Source: AP-15 sp963747735
Lineage (GTDB): Bacteria > Pseudomonadota > Alphaproteobacteria > ATCC43930 > CGMCC-115725
Length of the DNA: 64,000 nucleotides
Direction: 5' to 3'
Assembly (NCBI GenBank): GCA_963747735.1
Contig: CAVVGE010000016.1
Location: 1 to 64,000 of the forward strand
This document shows positions 1-8,305 of the stretch, in pieces. The translations under genes were made by a program, and so were the position numbers. The notes beneath the pieces were generated by a model. It made no database searches, was not told the origin of the DNA, and saw only the letters and a list, made by a program, of their open reading frames with translations. Each line of letters begins with the position of its first letter. Positions within the stretch are counted from its first letter, which is position 1.

Positions 1-695
1 CTTCGGGCGCGCATTTCGCTGATTGGTGCTTTTTGTTGGTGCGCACCGACCCCGAGGCGCCCAAGCACCACGGCATCTCTTATCTGCTCGTCGATATGAA
101 GACGCCGGGCGTCACCGTGCGCCCGCTGGTGCTGCTCAACGGCCACCGGCATTTCAACGAGGTCTTCTTCGAGGACGTCGCGGTGCCGAAGGAAAATTTA
201 GTCGGCCCGTTGAACGAGGGCTGGAAGGTCACGACGACGACGTTGATGTTCGAGCGCAGCGGTGCCGGCGGGCGCGACCACGCTGCCCAGATCGCCCGCC
301 TCGCCGAGCTGGCCAAGCAATTCCCGAGCCGCCAGGAGCCGGCCTGGAACGAGAGCCACATCCGCCAGCAATTGGCCCAGCTCGCGATCGACGTGAAAGC
401 CCTGCAGGTGACCCGGTTGCGCGGCCTGAGCCGGCGCCTGCGCGGCGAGCCGCCCGGCCCCGAAGGGTCGATCCTCAAATTGTTCGGCTCGGAACTGGCG
501 CAGCGCATCGCCGATTTTTCGGCGACCCTGCTCGGCCCCTACGCCACTGTCGATGCGCCCACCGAGGCGGTGCCGGACGCCGCCCGCTGGCACCACCGCG
601 TCCTCGGCGCCCGCCAGTACACGATCGCCGGCGGCACCAGCGAAATCCAACGCAACATCATCGGCGAACGCGTCCTCGGCTTGCCGAAAGGGTGA
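1..695 (+). CDS. acyl-CoA dehydrogenase, C-terminal part (5' end outside window)
   Basis: This is the end of an acyl-CoA dehydrogenase, the FAD enzyme that introduces the alpha-beta double bond in acyl-CoA oxidation. The reading frame (first full codon at base 3) is open to the window edge, so the N-terminus lies outside. The visible ~230 residues begin in the middle beta-domain (HFADWCFLLVRTDPEAPKHH). They continue through the loop FEDVAVPKENLVG and end with the classic C-terminal segment QYTIAGGTSEIQRNIIGERV, where GGTSEIQ helps bind FAD. The stop is at 693-695. A second acyl-CoA dehydrogenase follows at 1827. Such side-by-side pairs often form heteromeric enzymes for sterol or bulky acyl side chains; that role is inference. 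A small toxin-like gene lies immediately downstream. Confidence 0.93.
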   Translation, partial: SGAHFADWCFLLVRTDPEAPKHHGISYLLVDMKTPGVTVRPLVLLNGHRHFNEVFFEDVAVPKENLVGPLNEGWKVTTTTLMFERSGAGGRDHAAQIARLAELAKQFPSRQEPAWNESHIRQQLAQLAIDVKALQVTRLRGLSRRLRGEPPGPEGSILKLFGSELAQRIADFSATLLGPYATVDAPTEAVPDAARWHHRVLGARQYTIAGGTSEIQRNIIGERVLGLPKG

Positions 696-710
696 CCCCC
701 CTTGGGAGGG

Positions 711-971
711 ATGGACGATCCGAACCGGCGCCGTCATGTCTTCGGCGAACCGAGACACAATCTGGCACCACTCGTTCGACAGTATGGCAACGAGGAGGCA
801 GCCGGCGAGGCCATCCAAAATGTCGTCGATGCTGCTTTCGAGGACGGCGACCTGGTTCTTGATGACAAAGGGCTTTACAAACAGGCGTTCGATATCGGCG
901 GCCATTCGGTTACAGTCAGCGGCCGCGTAACTGACGGCACAGTGCACGTTGCCACCGCTTGGATGTCATGA
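711..971 (+). CDS. orphan polymorphic-toxin C-terminal-like domain (CDI/RHS type)
   Basis: This 86-residue protein begins MDDPNRRRHVFGEPRHNLAP and continues through LVRQYGNEEAA and AGEAIQNVVDAA to a beta-hairpin-like end (GGHSVTVSGRVTDGTVHV). From memory, this HNL-x-PLV ... VTVxGxVxxGxVxV pattern resembles the C-terminal toxin tips of large CDI, hemagglutinin or RHS proteins, which act as nucleases inside competitor cells. No N-terminal delivery region is present, so this looks like a detached tip module. The ATG at 711 is preferred; a TTG at 702 is possible, and neither has well-spaced Shine-Dalgarno. It starts 15 bases after the dehydrogenase stop. The next gene (985) looks like its immunity partner, which strengthens the call. 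The exact toxin family and activity cannot be fixed from the sequence alone. Confidence 0.55.
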   Translation: MDDPNRRRHVFGEPRHNLAPLVRQYGNEEAAGEAIQNVVDAAFEDGDLVLDDKGLYKQAFDIGGHSVTVSGRVTDGTVHVATAWMS

Positions 972-984
972 AGAGTACCAGAGA

Positions 985-1341
985 ATGGAAGCATTATCGC
1001 CCATAGAATTGCACGTAATCCGGTCTATGCTGATAAAGCAGTATGGGCCAAATTCCTCGTTTCTGGACCAGCTAGCCGTTGCGCGCGTCGAGAATTGGCG
1101 CATGACGGGAGTCGGGATTTTCGTCAACCTGATGATCCCTGGGGAGGCGGCTCGGGTTGACGCGGTCGATACCGAAATTTCCGAAGGCTACCGGACATCG
1201 CTGGATGCGCCCTGCGACCTCATTGGTTTCACCCTTTTTATCCGTGAGGGATGCCTGAGCTTTCTCGAGGGCTACACCTTTGGCGACGTCAAATGGCCGG
1301 ATGAATTGTTGGACAAGTGGCTGGTGCTCGACGCAGTCTGA
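985..1341 (+). CDS. putative immunity protein paired with the upstream toxin-like gene
   Basis: A 118-residue protein from ATG 985. Recognisable segments are an N-terminal helix (LSPIELHVIRSMLIKQYGP), a TGVGIFV strand and a C-terminal DLIGFTLFIREGCLSFLEGY block followed by TFGDVKWPDE. Small proteins with this GFxLFxxxGxLxxLEGYTxGxxWP ending are familiar to me as partners of polymorphic-toxin tips, where they bind and neutralise the toxin; this is family memory, not a search result. It starts 14 bases after the toxin-like gene ends, in toxin-then-immunity order. Base composition is less GC-rich than the flanking dehydrogenase genes (many AT-ending codons), which fits acquisition by transfer. 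It has no signal peptide, so it is presumably cytoplasmic. Confidence 0.6.
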   Translation: MEALSPIELHVIRSMLIKQYGPNSSFLDQLAVARVENWRMTGVGIFVNLMIPGEAARVDAVDTEISEGYRTSLDAPCDLIGFTLFIREGCLSFLEGYTFGDVKWPDELLDKWLVLDAV

Positions 1342-1350
1342 GCAACCCTC

Positions 1351-1812
1351 GTGCTCTCAATAACCATAACCATCGAAGACCCGCGCGGGCACGACGCTAC
1401 AGATTTGCTTGCGCTGTCGGATGCGTTCACGGCATCGCTTTATCCGGCAGAAAGTCGGCATCAGGCCGATTTGGCGTCGCTGACGGCGCCGGCCGTCCGC
1501 TTCTTCGTCGCAAGATCGGACGGCATGGCGGCCGGGTGCGGCGCGCTCGTCATCGGGGGGGACGGCACCGGCGAGCTGAAGCGGATGTTCGTAAGCGCGG
1601 CGGCGCGCGGCCGCGGCGTCGGGCAGGCGCTGTTACGGTCGATCGAGGCGGCCGCCCAAGCCCAGGCGGTGCGGTTGCTTCAACTCGAAACCGGCATTCA
1701 CAACGCCGAGGCGCTTCGTCTTTATCGCCGCTTCGGCTATGTCGAACGCGGACCGTTCGGGGCTTATCTGGCCGACCCGTTGAGTGTCTTTATGGAAAAG
1801 CCGCTCGCCTGA
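1351..1812 (+). CDS. GNAT family N-acetyltransferase
   Basis: This 153-residue protein has the GNAT fold, which transfers an acetyl group from acetyl-CoA to an amine. The acetyl-CoA binding motif A is visible as MFVSAAARGRGVGQALL (R-x-x-G-x-G type, around residues 78-94). It is preceded by the strand GCGALVIGGDGTGELKR and followed by the helix-strand LETGIHNAEALRLYRRFGY, typical of motif B. The GTG at 1351 starts 9 bases after the preceding stop. The substrate is unknown. It lies between the immunity-like gene and the second dehydrogenase; the dehydrogenase has its own strong ribosome binding site (aaggagag) just after this stop, so the three may be co-transcribed. Confidence 0.9.
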   Translation: MLSITITIEDPRGHDATDLLALSDAFTASLYPAESRHQADLASLTAPAVRFFVARSDGMAAGCGALVIGGDGTGELKRMFVSAAARGRGVGQALLRSIEAAAQAQAVRLLQLETGIHNAEALRLYRRFGYVERGPFGAYLADPLSVFMEKPLA

Positions 1813-1826
1813 AGGAGAGCGAGACA

Positions 1827-2966
1827 ATGGATATCGGGTTTACCGAAGAGCAGGTATTGCTGCGCGAGACCGCGCGCAAATTTCTCGACGCCGAATGCGA
1901 CACGAAGTTCGTGCGCGCGCGGATGGCAGAGCCGGGGGCGGTTACTGCCGAATTCTGGGCGAAGCTCGCCGAGCAGGGCTGGCTCGGCATCGTCTTCCCG
2001 GACGCGCATGGCGGCAGCGGGCTCGGCCTCGTCGATCTGGTCGTGCTGATGGAGGAAATGGGGCGCCGGGTCATGCCGGGGCCGTTCTTTTCGAGCGTGC
2101 TGCTCGGCGGTGCCGCGATCATGGAAGCGGGCAACCCGGCCCCGCAGGCGGAATGGCTGCCGCGCATCGCCACGGGCGAGAAAAAGGCGGCGCTCGCCTG
2201 GACCGAACCGGCTTTGCGCTGGGATGCCGCGGGCGTCACCCTCCCGGCATGCGAAACCGCCGGCGGCTTTGCGCTCTCCGGCACCAAGCTCTTTGTCGGC
2301 GACGCGCATCTTGCCGACATCCTGGTCGTCGCCGCGCGCACCCGCGACGGCAGCACGATGGAGGACGGCGTCAGCCTCTTTCTGGTGCCCAGCGACGCGT
2401 CCGGCGTCCGTGTCAGCCCGCTGCCGACGATCGACGAGACCCGCAAATCCTGCGAGGTGCAATTCGACAACGTCGTCGTGCCCGCATCCGCCCTCCTCGG
2501 CGAGCCGCACGGCGGCTGGCCGCCGTTGTCGCGCGTCGTCGCGCGCGCCACCGTGGCGCTCTGCGCCGAGATGTGCGGCGGCGCCCAAGAGGTGCTCGAC
2601 ATGACCGTCGATTACGCCAAATTGCGCGTCGCCTTCGGCAAGCCGATCGGCAGCTACCAGGGTGTCAAGCACCAGGCCGCGGACATGCTGGTGGCGCTCG
2701 AAAACGCCAAATCGCTGACCTATTACGCCGCCTGGGCATTCGACGAGGGCGAAGCCGACGCGCCGCTCGCGGTCGCGATGGCCAAAGCCGCGACCTCCGA
2801 CATGGCGCGCAAGGTAGCCGGCACCGGCATCCAATTGCACGGCGGCATCGGCATGACCTGGGAGCACGATTTGCAGCTTTACTACAAGCGCGCCCGCGCC
2901 TGCGAGGTCGCGCTTGGCGACGCCGCCTGGCACCGCGAGCGGGTCGCCCGGCTGATGGCCTTCTGA
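1827..2966 (+). CDS. acyl-CoA dehydrogenase
   Basis: A complete 379-residue acyl-CoA dehydrogenase. It has the N-terminal helical domain (MDIGFTEEQVLLRETARKFL), a middle beta-domain (ALAWTEPALRW, a variant of the FAD-contacting AxTEP motif), the FxNVVVPASALLGE loop and a C-terminal helical domain. The domain ends GIQLHGGIGMTWEHDLQLYY, where HGGxGxTxExxL is the usual signature. The ATG at 1827 follows an aaggag Shine-Dalgarno. This shorter type often forms the beta partner in two-gene dehydrogenases that act on side chains of sterols or other bulky CoA esters. The first dehydrogenase at the window start may be its partner (inference). It presumably acts in the cytosol with an electron-transfer flavoprotein. 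Confidence 0.93.
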   Translation: MDIGFTEEQVLLRETARKFLDAECDTKFVRARMAEPGAVTAEFWAKLAEQGWLGIVFPDAHGGSGLGLVDLVVLMEEMGRRVMPGPFFSSVLLGGAAIMEAGNPAPQAEWLPRIATGEKKAALAWTEPALRWDAAGVTLPACETAGGFALSGTKLFVGDAHLADILVVAARTRDGSTMEDGVSLFLVPSDASGVRVSPLPTIDETRKSCEVQFDNVVVPASALLGEPHGGWPPLSRVVARATVALCAEMCGGAQEVLDMTVDYAKLRVAFGKPIGSYQGVKHQAADMLVALENAKSLTYYAAWAFDEGEADAPLAVAMAKAATSDMARKVAGTGIQLHGGIGMTWEHDLQLYYKRARACEVALGDAAWHRERVARLMAF

Positions 2967-3075
2967 TCGCGCCGATTGCGAGGCGACGCCAACCGGACAA
3001 ATCGCGGCAACGGATCGGGAATGCGCCGCCGCCGCCGACGTTTGGACATCGGTCCGGCAGCGACGAGGCTCGGCG

Positions 3076-4175
3076 ATGGCGGCCGCGACGGCGCGGCACA
3101 ACAATTTCGATGCGCTGCGCCTCCTCGCCGCGCTGTCGGTCATGTTCAGCCATGCGTTTCTGATCGCCGAGGGCACGGAGAAAAACGAATGGCTGCTCCG
3201 GCTGACCGGCAACCAGTCGATCTTCGGCCTCTGCGGCGTCTTCGTGTTCTTTGCGATCAGCGGGTTTCTGGTCACCCAGAGCTTTGAAGCGACGCAAGAC
3301 TCGCTGCGCTTTCTGGCCAAGCGCGCTTTGCGCATTTTTCCGGGCCTCTTTGTCGCAGCCGTGCTGTCGGCGTTTGTCTTGGCGCCGCTGGTCACGACCT
3401 TGGAGCCAGGCGCCTATTTCAGCCAAGCCGCACCCTATCGTTATGTCGTCGGCAACACGCTCCTCGACCAGACGGTGCACGAATTGCCGGGCGTCATGTT
3501 CGTCAACAATCCGGTGGGGCTCGAAATCAACGGCTCGATGTGGACGCTGCGCTTCGAGTTCATGATGTATCTGATGGTGCTGGCGCTGGGCCTGTTCGGG
3601 TTGTTGCGCCTGCCGATGATCTTGACGCTGCTGGCGCTCGGCATCGCCTGTCTGCGCTTCGGGGCGCTCAATTTTCTCGGCGGCTGGGGCTGGCTGCTCG
3701 GCTTCTTTGCAGCCGGCATGGCGCTTTACAAATTGCGGCAAACCCGTGTTTTCGACGGTCGCATGGCGTTGCTGGCGCTCGCCGGCCTCGTCCTCAGCGT
3801 GCCGCTGCGGCAGTTCATCCCGCTCTTTCCGCTGTTCGGCTGCTATCTCGCGCTGTGGCTGGCGCTCACCCCGCGGCTGCCGGCGATCCCGGCGGCGCGG
3901 TTCGGCGACTTGTCCTACGGTCTCTACATCTATGGCTGGCCGGCCGAGGCGGCGGTGGCCCGCTGCTTTGGCGGTCAGCCCTGTGGTGGCAGGTGTTCGC
4001 CGTCGCCGTGCCGGTGACGCTCGCGCTCGCCTTTTTGTCCTGGCATCTGGTCGAGCAGCCGGCGCTGCGCCTGAAGCCGGGCCCGGTGCGCCGCCCGCCT
4101 TCGGCGCCGCCGCGCAGCGCGCTTGACCCGTTGTCCGCGTCGAGAGGCTGGCGCCCGGCGCGCCGCCGCCGCTAA
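3076..4175 (+). pseudogene. acyltransferase-3 family membrane protein, frameshifted near its C-terminus
   Basis: An integral-membrane acyltransferase of the OafA/NodX (acyltransferase 3) family, which O-acylates sugars or other surface molecules. The N-terminus RHNNFDALRLLAALSVMFSH carries the family's catalytic histidine context, followed by about ten hydrophobic helices. The first frame ends at 4017 with a nonsense tail after YIYGWPAEAAVA. The genuine C-terminus (WWQVFAVAVPVTLALAFLSW, then HLVEQPALRLKP) continues in the next frame to 4175. The break falls at a run of three C at 3958-3961; one extra C would restore the frame. The coding homology on both sides is intact, so this is either a recent phase change or a consensus error. 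It lies downstream of, but separate from, the dehydrogenase operon. Confidence 0.8.
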
Positions 4176-4209
4176 AATGCGCCAACGGGCAATCGCAAGG
4201 AGGGGCGCG

Positions 4210-4560
4210 GTGCGAATCCACAACCTTTACACGGACGCCAGCGGGCAATCGCATTTCCGCGACGTCGAGGTCGAATGGGTCGAGGAGACCCGTTCCGGCA
4301 AATTGTCAAAGCGGATGCCGGCGACCGGCATCATCTTTCGCGAGGTGCCGCCGACCTACGACCTCGATTGGCACCCGGCACCCCGGCGGCAATACATCAT
4401 CAATCTCGACGCCGGAGTCGAGATCACCGCGAGCGATGGCGAGGTCCGCAAGATCGGCGCCGGCGAGGTGTTTCTGGTCGAGGACACGAGCGGCAAGGGG
4501 CACCTGTCGAAAGCGCTCGGCGGCAAGATCCGCAACTGCATCTTCGTCCCCATCGAATAA
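4210..4560 (+). CDS. cupin-domain protein
   Basis: This 116-residue single-domain protein has a cupin-like beta-barrel layout: YIINLDAGVEITASDGEVRK, then IGAGEVFLVEDTSGKGH. These correspond to cupin motif 1 with the histidines mostly replaced, and to motif 2 with G-x-G-E-V-F and a terminal GH. The GTG at 4210 is chosen because a strong aaggagg lies six bases upstream and homology begins there (RIHNLYTDASGQSHF). The protein is probably cytosolic; ligand and reaction are unknown. It ends 11 bases before the fumarylacetoacetate-hydrolase-family gene, with which it is probably co-transcribed. Small cupins of this type commonly accompany catabolic hydrolases. Confidence 0.85.
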   Translation: MRIHNLYTDASGQSHFRDVEVEWVEETRSGKLSKRMPATGIIFREVPPTYDLDWHPAPRRQYIINLDAGVEITASDGEVRKIGAGEVFLVEDTSGKGHLSKALGGKIRNCIFVPIE

Positions 4561-4571
4561 CGGAGGCTCGA

Positions 4572-5513
4572 ATGAAACTGGTGTATTTCGACGATTTCAA
4601 GCTCGGCGTGGTCAAAGGCGACCGCGTCGTCGATGTGTCGGCGGCGGTGCGCGACATCCCGCATACCGGTCCGGGCGACCTGATCAGCGGGCTGATCGCC
4701 CGCTTCGACCAGTACAAGGGCAAGCTCGCAGACGCCGCGGCGAACGGCCAGGGCGTCCCGTTGACCTCAGTCAGGCTGCGCCCGCCGCTGCCAAAGCCGG
4801 ACAATATCGACTGCATGGCGGTCAACTACATGGAAGACGGCACACGCAGCGCGCCGGCGCCGATCAACGCCTTCCAAAAGACCGCGAACGCGATCTGCGG
4901 GCCGGGCGACACGATGGTGCTGCCCGACGCGCCCGGGACGATCTTCGAGGGCGAGGCCGAATTGGCGCTCGTCATCGGCAAGCGCGCGAGCAACGTCAAG
5001 GCCGCCGACGCGATGGATTACGTCTTCGGCTACACCTGCTTTATCGACGGCTCGGCGCGCGGCCTGCCGGCCCCCGGCTTTTTCGCGATGAAATCGCGCG
5101 ACACCTTCGCCCCGATCGGGCCGTGGATCGTGACCAAGGACGAAGTCCCGGACCCGCAGAAATTGCAGATCCGGCTCTCCAACAACGGCACCTTGATGCA
5201 GAACTTCAACACCAGCGACATGGGGCACAAAATCCCGCGCTGCATCGAGTGGCTGAGCTCGGTCCACGCGCTCGAGCCGGGCGATATCGTCGCCACCGGC
5301 ACCAACCACCGCGGTCTCAACCCGTTTATGGACGGCGACAAGATCGAGCTCGAGATCGAGGGCGTCGGCAAGCTCGCCTTCAACGTCAAGGACGAGCTCG
5401 GCCGCAAATGGGAGCGGCGCACCCGGCTGCAGATGCACGAGGCGGCGGCGCAAAAGACCGCCGGCGCCTACCCCGACATCACGCCGCAGGTCTCGGGCAA
5501 ATACGCCCGCTGA
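4572..5513 (+). CDS. fumarylacetoacetate hydrolase family protein
   Basis: A 313-residue member of the FAH superfamily, metal-dependent enzymes that hydrolyse or decarboxylate carbon-carbon bonds in 2-oxo acids or their hydrates. The metal-binding core is visible: GTIFEGEAELALVIGK (E-x-E), YTCFIDGSARGL (the D ligand region) and the K-containing AMKSRDTFAPIGPWIVTKDE. The closing motif EPGDIVATGT is typical. The N-terminal strand MKLVYFDDFKLGVVKGDRVV is also usual for the family. The ATG at 4572 follows cggagg. The substrate cannot be read from sequence. The upstream cupin and nearby acyl-CoA dehydrogenases suggest aromatic or sterol-derived acid breakdown. Confidence 0.93.
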   Translation: MKLVYFDDFKLGVVKGDRVVDVSAAVRDIPHTGPGDLISGLIARFDQYKGKLADAAANGQGVPLTSVRLRPPLPKPDNIDCMAVNYMEDGTRSAPAPINAFQKTANAICGPGDTMVLPDAPGTIFEGEAELALVIGKRASNVKAADAMDYVFGYTCFIDGSARGLPAPGFFAMKSRDTFAPIGPWIVTKDEVPDPQKLQIRLSNNGTLMQNFNTSDMGHKIPRCIEWLSSVHALEPGDIVATGTNHRGLNPFMDGDKIELEIEGVGKLAFNVKDELGRKWERRTRLQMHEAAAQKTAGAYPDITPQVSGKYAR

Positions 5514-5549
5514 CGCCGAAACGGCGGATCCGCCGCGGTCCCGTCAACC

Positions 5550-5585
5550 CCCTCCCCGCCCCCCGGCGGCACCCGCGGGGGAGGG
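5550..5585. repeat. GC-rich intergenic hairpin
   Basis: In the 151-base gap between the FAH-family gene and the next gene, ccctcccc (5550-5557) can pair with ggggaggg (5578-5585) around a 20-base GC-rich loop. There is no T-run, so it could be a REP-like intergenic hairpin or a poor terminator. A related but stronger hairpin lies in the repeat at 18519-18692. Confidence 0.35.
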
Positions 5586-5664
5586 TACGGGTAGTGGGCA
5601 CGGCACGGGGACGGTCGGCGGGGGATGCCTGCCGCGCCAGCGGGGCCAGGAAGATAATCTGCCG

Positions 5665-6442
5665 ATGCCGCCCGACCTCGACGCTTGCTTCGCGCTCGCC
5701 GCCCAATTGGCGGATGCCGCGGGGGCGGCGATCCGCCCGCATTTTCGCACCGCGATCGAGGTTGACGACAAGCCCGATCTGACGCCGGTCACCATTGCCG
5801 ATCGCGCGGCCGAGGCGGCGATGCGGCAATTGATCGAAGCGCGGTTCCCGGCGCACGGGATTATCGGCGAGGAATATGGCCGGGTGCGCGAGGACGCCGA
5901 GCTCGTTTGGGTGCTCGACCCGATCGACGGCACCAAATCCTTTATCAGCGGCGTCCCGCTGTTCGGCACGTTGATCGCGCTCGCCCATAACGGCCGGCCG
6001 GTCCTCGGCATCATCGACCAGCCGATCTCGCGCGAGCGCTGGGTCGGCGCCGCCGGGCGGCCGACGACGTTGAACGGCGCCCCGGTCCGCTGCCGGCCCT
6101 GCGCGGCGCTCGACCGGGCGACCCTCTTCGCCACCACGCCCGACATGTTCCACGGCGCGGACGCCGCGGCTTTTCGGCGCGTATCGGCGGCAGCCAAGCT
6201 CACCCGCTATGGCGCCGATTGCTATGCCTACGGCCTCCTCGCCGCCGGCTTTGTCGATCTCGTCCTTGAAGCCGACCTAAAGCCCTACGATTTCTGCGCG
6301 ATGATCCCGATCGTCGAAGGGGCGGGCGGCGTCGACCGGCGATTGGCGGGGCAATCCGCTCACCCTCGCCTCCGACGGCCGCGTCCTCGTGGCCGGCGAC
6401 CGCCGCATTTTTGCCGCGTCGCTGGTGCTTCTCGGCGATTGA
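5665..6442 (+). pseudogene. inositol-monophosphatase family phosphatase (histidinol-phosphatase-like), frameshifted
   Basis: A lithium-sensitive-type Mg-dependent phosphatase of the inositol monophosphatase/histidinol phosphatase (HisN) family. Metal ligands are visible in GIIGEEYG (Glu), VLDPIDGTKSFI (D-P-I-D-G-T) and KPYDFCAMIPIVEGAGGV (the late Asp). After VEGAGGV the first frame loses homology. The expected ending (GDWRGNPLTLASDGRVLVAG, then DRRIFAASLVLLGD and a stop at 6440-6442) continues one frame over. The shift lies at about 6331-6340 and equals one extra base or two missing. All catalytic residues precede the shift. The restored length, about 258 residues, is normal. Histidinol phosphate is the likeliest substrate from the overall pattern, but this is not certain. 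Confidence 0.82.
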
Positions 6443-6466
6443 ACCGACGCTTCGAGGAAACCGGTG

Positions 6467-8296
6467 ATGCGCAAGGTTTCGGCGGTTGCCGCCGGCGTTT
6501 TTCTGCTGCTCGGCACGGGCGCTACGGCAGCGGTCGCGACCTATGGGTTGTCGCTGTTCGGCGATTTGAAATACGGGCCGGGCTTTACCCATTTCGATTA
6601 TGCCAACCCCGATGCGCCAAAGGGCGGCACGATGCGGCTCTCGGCGATCGGCACCTTCGACACGCTGAACCCGTTTGTCATCAAGGGTGTGCCGGCGGCC
6701 GGCATCCGCCAGATCTTCGACACGCTCTCGACCGCGTCCGAGGACGAGCCGGCGAGCGAATACGGGCTCGTCGCCGGGAGCATCGAAAAGGCGCCCGATA
6801 AATCATCGGTGCTCTACACGTTGCGCCCCGAAGCAAAGTTCCACGACGGCACGCCGATGACCCCGGAGGACGTGGTCTGGACTTTCGAGACCTTGCGGGC
6901 CAAGGGGCAGCCGATGTACCGCTCCTATTACGGCGACGTCGCCAAGGTCGAGAAGGAAGGCGAGCGCGGTGTGCGGTTTGTCTTCAAAACGACGCAAAAC
7001 CGCGAATTGCCGCAAATCATCGGCCAGATGCCGGTATTGTCGAAGAAATATTGGTCCGGGCGCGATTTCGAGAAGACGACGCTCGACCCGCCGCTCGGCA
7101 GCGGCCCGTACAAGATCGAAAAGCTCGATCCCGGCCGCTCGATCACCTACCGCCGCGTGCCCGATTATTGGGCCGCCAATTTGCCGGTGGATAAAGGCCG
7201 GTTCAATGTCGATACCATCCGCTACGACTATTACCGCGACGCGACGGTGGCGCTCGAGGCGTTCAAGGCCGGGCAATACGATCTGCGGCTCGAAAATTCA
7301 TCAAAGGACTGGGCGACCGGCTATGACGGCCCGGCCTTGCGCGCCGGCTCGATCAAAAAGGAGGCGGTCCCGAACCAATTGCCGAGCGGCATGCAGGGCT
7401 TTGGCTACAATCTGCGCCGGCCGATCTTTCAGGACCCGCGGGTGCGCGAGGCGCTGGCCTATGCTTTCGATTTCGAATGGTCGAACAAGAGCTTGTTTTA
7501 CGGCGCCTATACGAGGACGCGCAGCTATTTCGACAATTCGGAATTGGCGGCGACCGGCGTGCCAAAAGGCGAGGAGCTGAAGATCCTGGAGCCGTTTCGC
7601 GGCCAGCTCCCGGACGCGGTGTTCACTACCGAATACGACCCGCCCAAATACGACGGCTCCGGCAATATCCGCAAGGGGTTGCGCAAGGCGCTCAAGCTAT
7701 TGAAAGAAGCGGGGTGGAGCTTCAAGGACGAAAAGCTCGTAAACGACAAGACCGGCCAGCCTTTCGAATTCGAAATCCTGCTCGACAACCCGCAATTCGA
7801 GCGGATCGTGCTGCCTTTCGCCGACAATCTGAAGCGGATGGGGATCACCGCGCGGGTGCGCACGGTCGATACCGCGCAATACCAGCGGCGCATGGAGACC
7901 TTTGATTTCGACATGACAGTCGTCCTCTTTGGCGAATCATTGTCGCCGGGCAACGAGCAGCGCGAATATTTCGGGTCGAAGGCGGCCGACCAGCAGGGCA
8001 GCGGCAACCTCCTCGGGGTCAAGAGCAAGGTCGTCGATCAGCTGATCGAAGAGCTGATCGAGGCGCCGGACCGGGCGAGCCTTGTCGCTCACACCCGCGC
8101 GCTCGACCGCGTCTTGCAATACGGCTATTACGTGGTCCCGAACTACCATTTGTCGGCATTCCGCGTGGCTTATTGGAACAAGTTCCGGCGGCCGGCGACG
8201 TCGCCCAAATACGCGCTCGGGCTCGACACCTGGTGGGTCGATCCTGCCGCCGAGCACTCGGTCGAAGCCAAAAAGGACGCAGCAGCAAAGAAGTGA
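6467..8296 (+). CDS. yejA: ABC transporter periplasmic substrate-binding protein, YejA-like
   Basis: A 609-residue family-5 solute-binding protein. The signal peptide is obvious (MRKVSAVAAGVFLLLGTGAT) and is followed by YGLSLFGDLKYGPGFTHFDY and ANPDAPKGG, the hallmark opening of YejA. YejA binds oligopeptides and, in enterobacteria, the peptide-nucleotide antibiotic microcin C, delivering them to YejBEF. The ATG at 6467 is preferred over the GTG at 6464 because gaggaaa lies six bases upstream. Length matches the family. It is followed after 9 bases by yejB, but the expected yejE and yejF do not follow; a minus-strand toxin/immunity locus occupies that place. The gene itself looks intact. Confidence 0.92.
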   Translation: MRKVSAVAAGVFLLLGTGATAAVATYGLSLFGDLKYGPGFTHFDYANPDAPKGGTMRLSAIGTFDTLNPFVIKGVPAAGIRQIFDTLSTASEDEPASEYGLVAGSIEKAPDKSSVLYTLRPEAKFHDGTPMTPEDVVWTFETLRAKGQPMYRSYYGDVAKVEKEGERGVRFVFKTTQNRELPQIIGQMPVLSKKYWSGRDFEKTTLDPPLGSGPYKIEKLDPGRSITYRRVPDYWAANLPVDKGRFNVDTIRYDYYRDATVALEAFKAGQYDLRLENSSKDWATGYDGPALRAGSIKKEAVPNQLPSGMQGFGYNLRRPIFQDPRVREALAYAFDFEWSNKSLFYGAYTRTRSYFDNSELAATGVPKGEELKILEPFRGQLPDAVFTTEYDPPKYDGSGNIRKGLRKALKLLKEAGWSFKDEKLVNDKTGQPFEFEILLDNPQFERIVLPFADNLKRMGITARVRTVDTAQYQRRMETFDFDMTVVLFGESLSPGNEQREYFGSKAADQQGSGNLLGVKSKVVDQLIEELIEAPDRASLVAHTRALDRVLQYGYYVVPNYHLSAFRVAYWNKFRRPATSPKYALGLDTWWVDPAAEHSVEAKKDAAAKK

Positions 8297-8305
8297 GGGG
8301 CCCGG

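Noticed and set aside
1764..3395. Long open frame on the minus strand opposite the acyl-CoA dehydrogenase
   Set aside because: It is the antisense shadow of a well-supported gene, made open by strong third-position GC bias; the translation shows no family features.
2665..4254. Second long minus-strand frame over the dehydrogenase end and acyltransferase
   Set aside because: Arg/Gln-rich low-complexity translation without domains; both overlapped plus-strand genes have clear homology.
6336..6801. Extension of the IMPase-like frame into the yejA gene
   Set aside because: After the frameshift the translation is meaningless and overlaps the YejA signal peptide and mature sequence.
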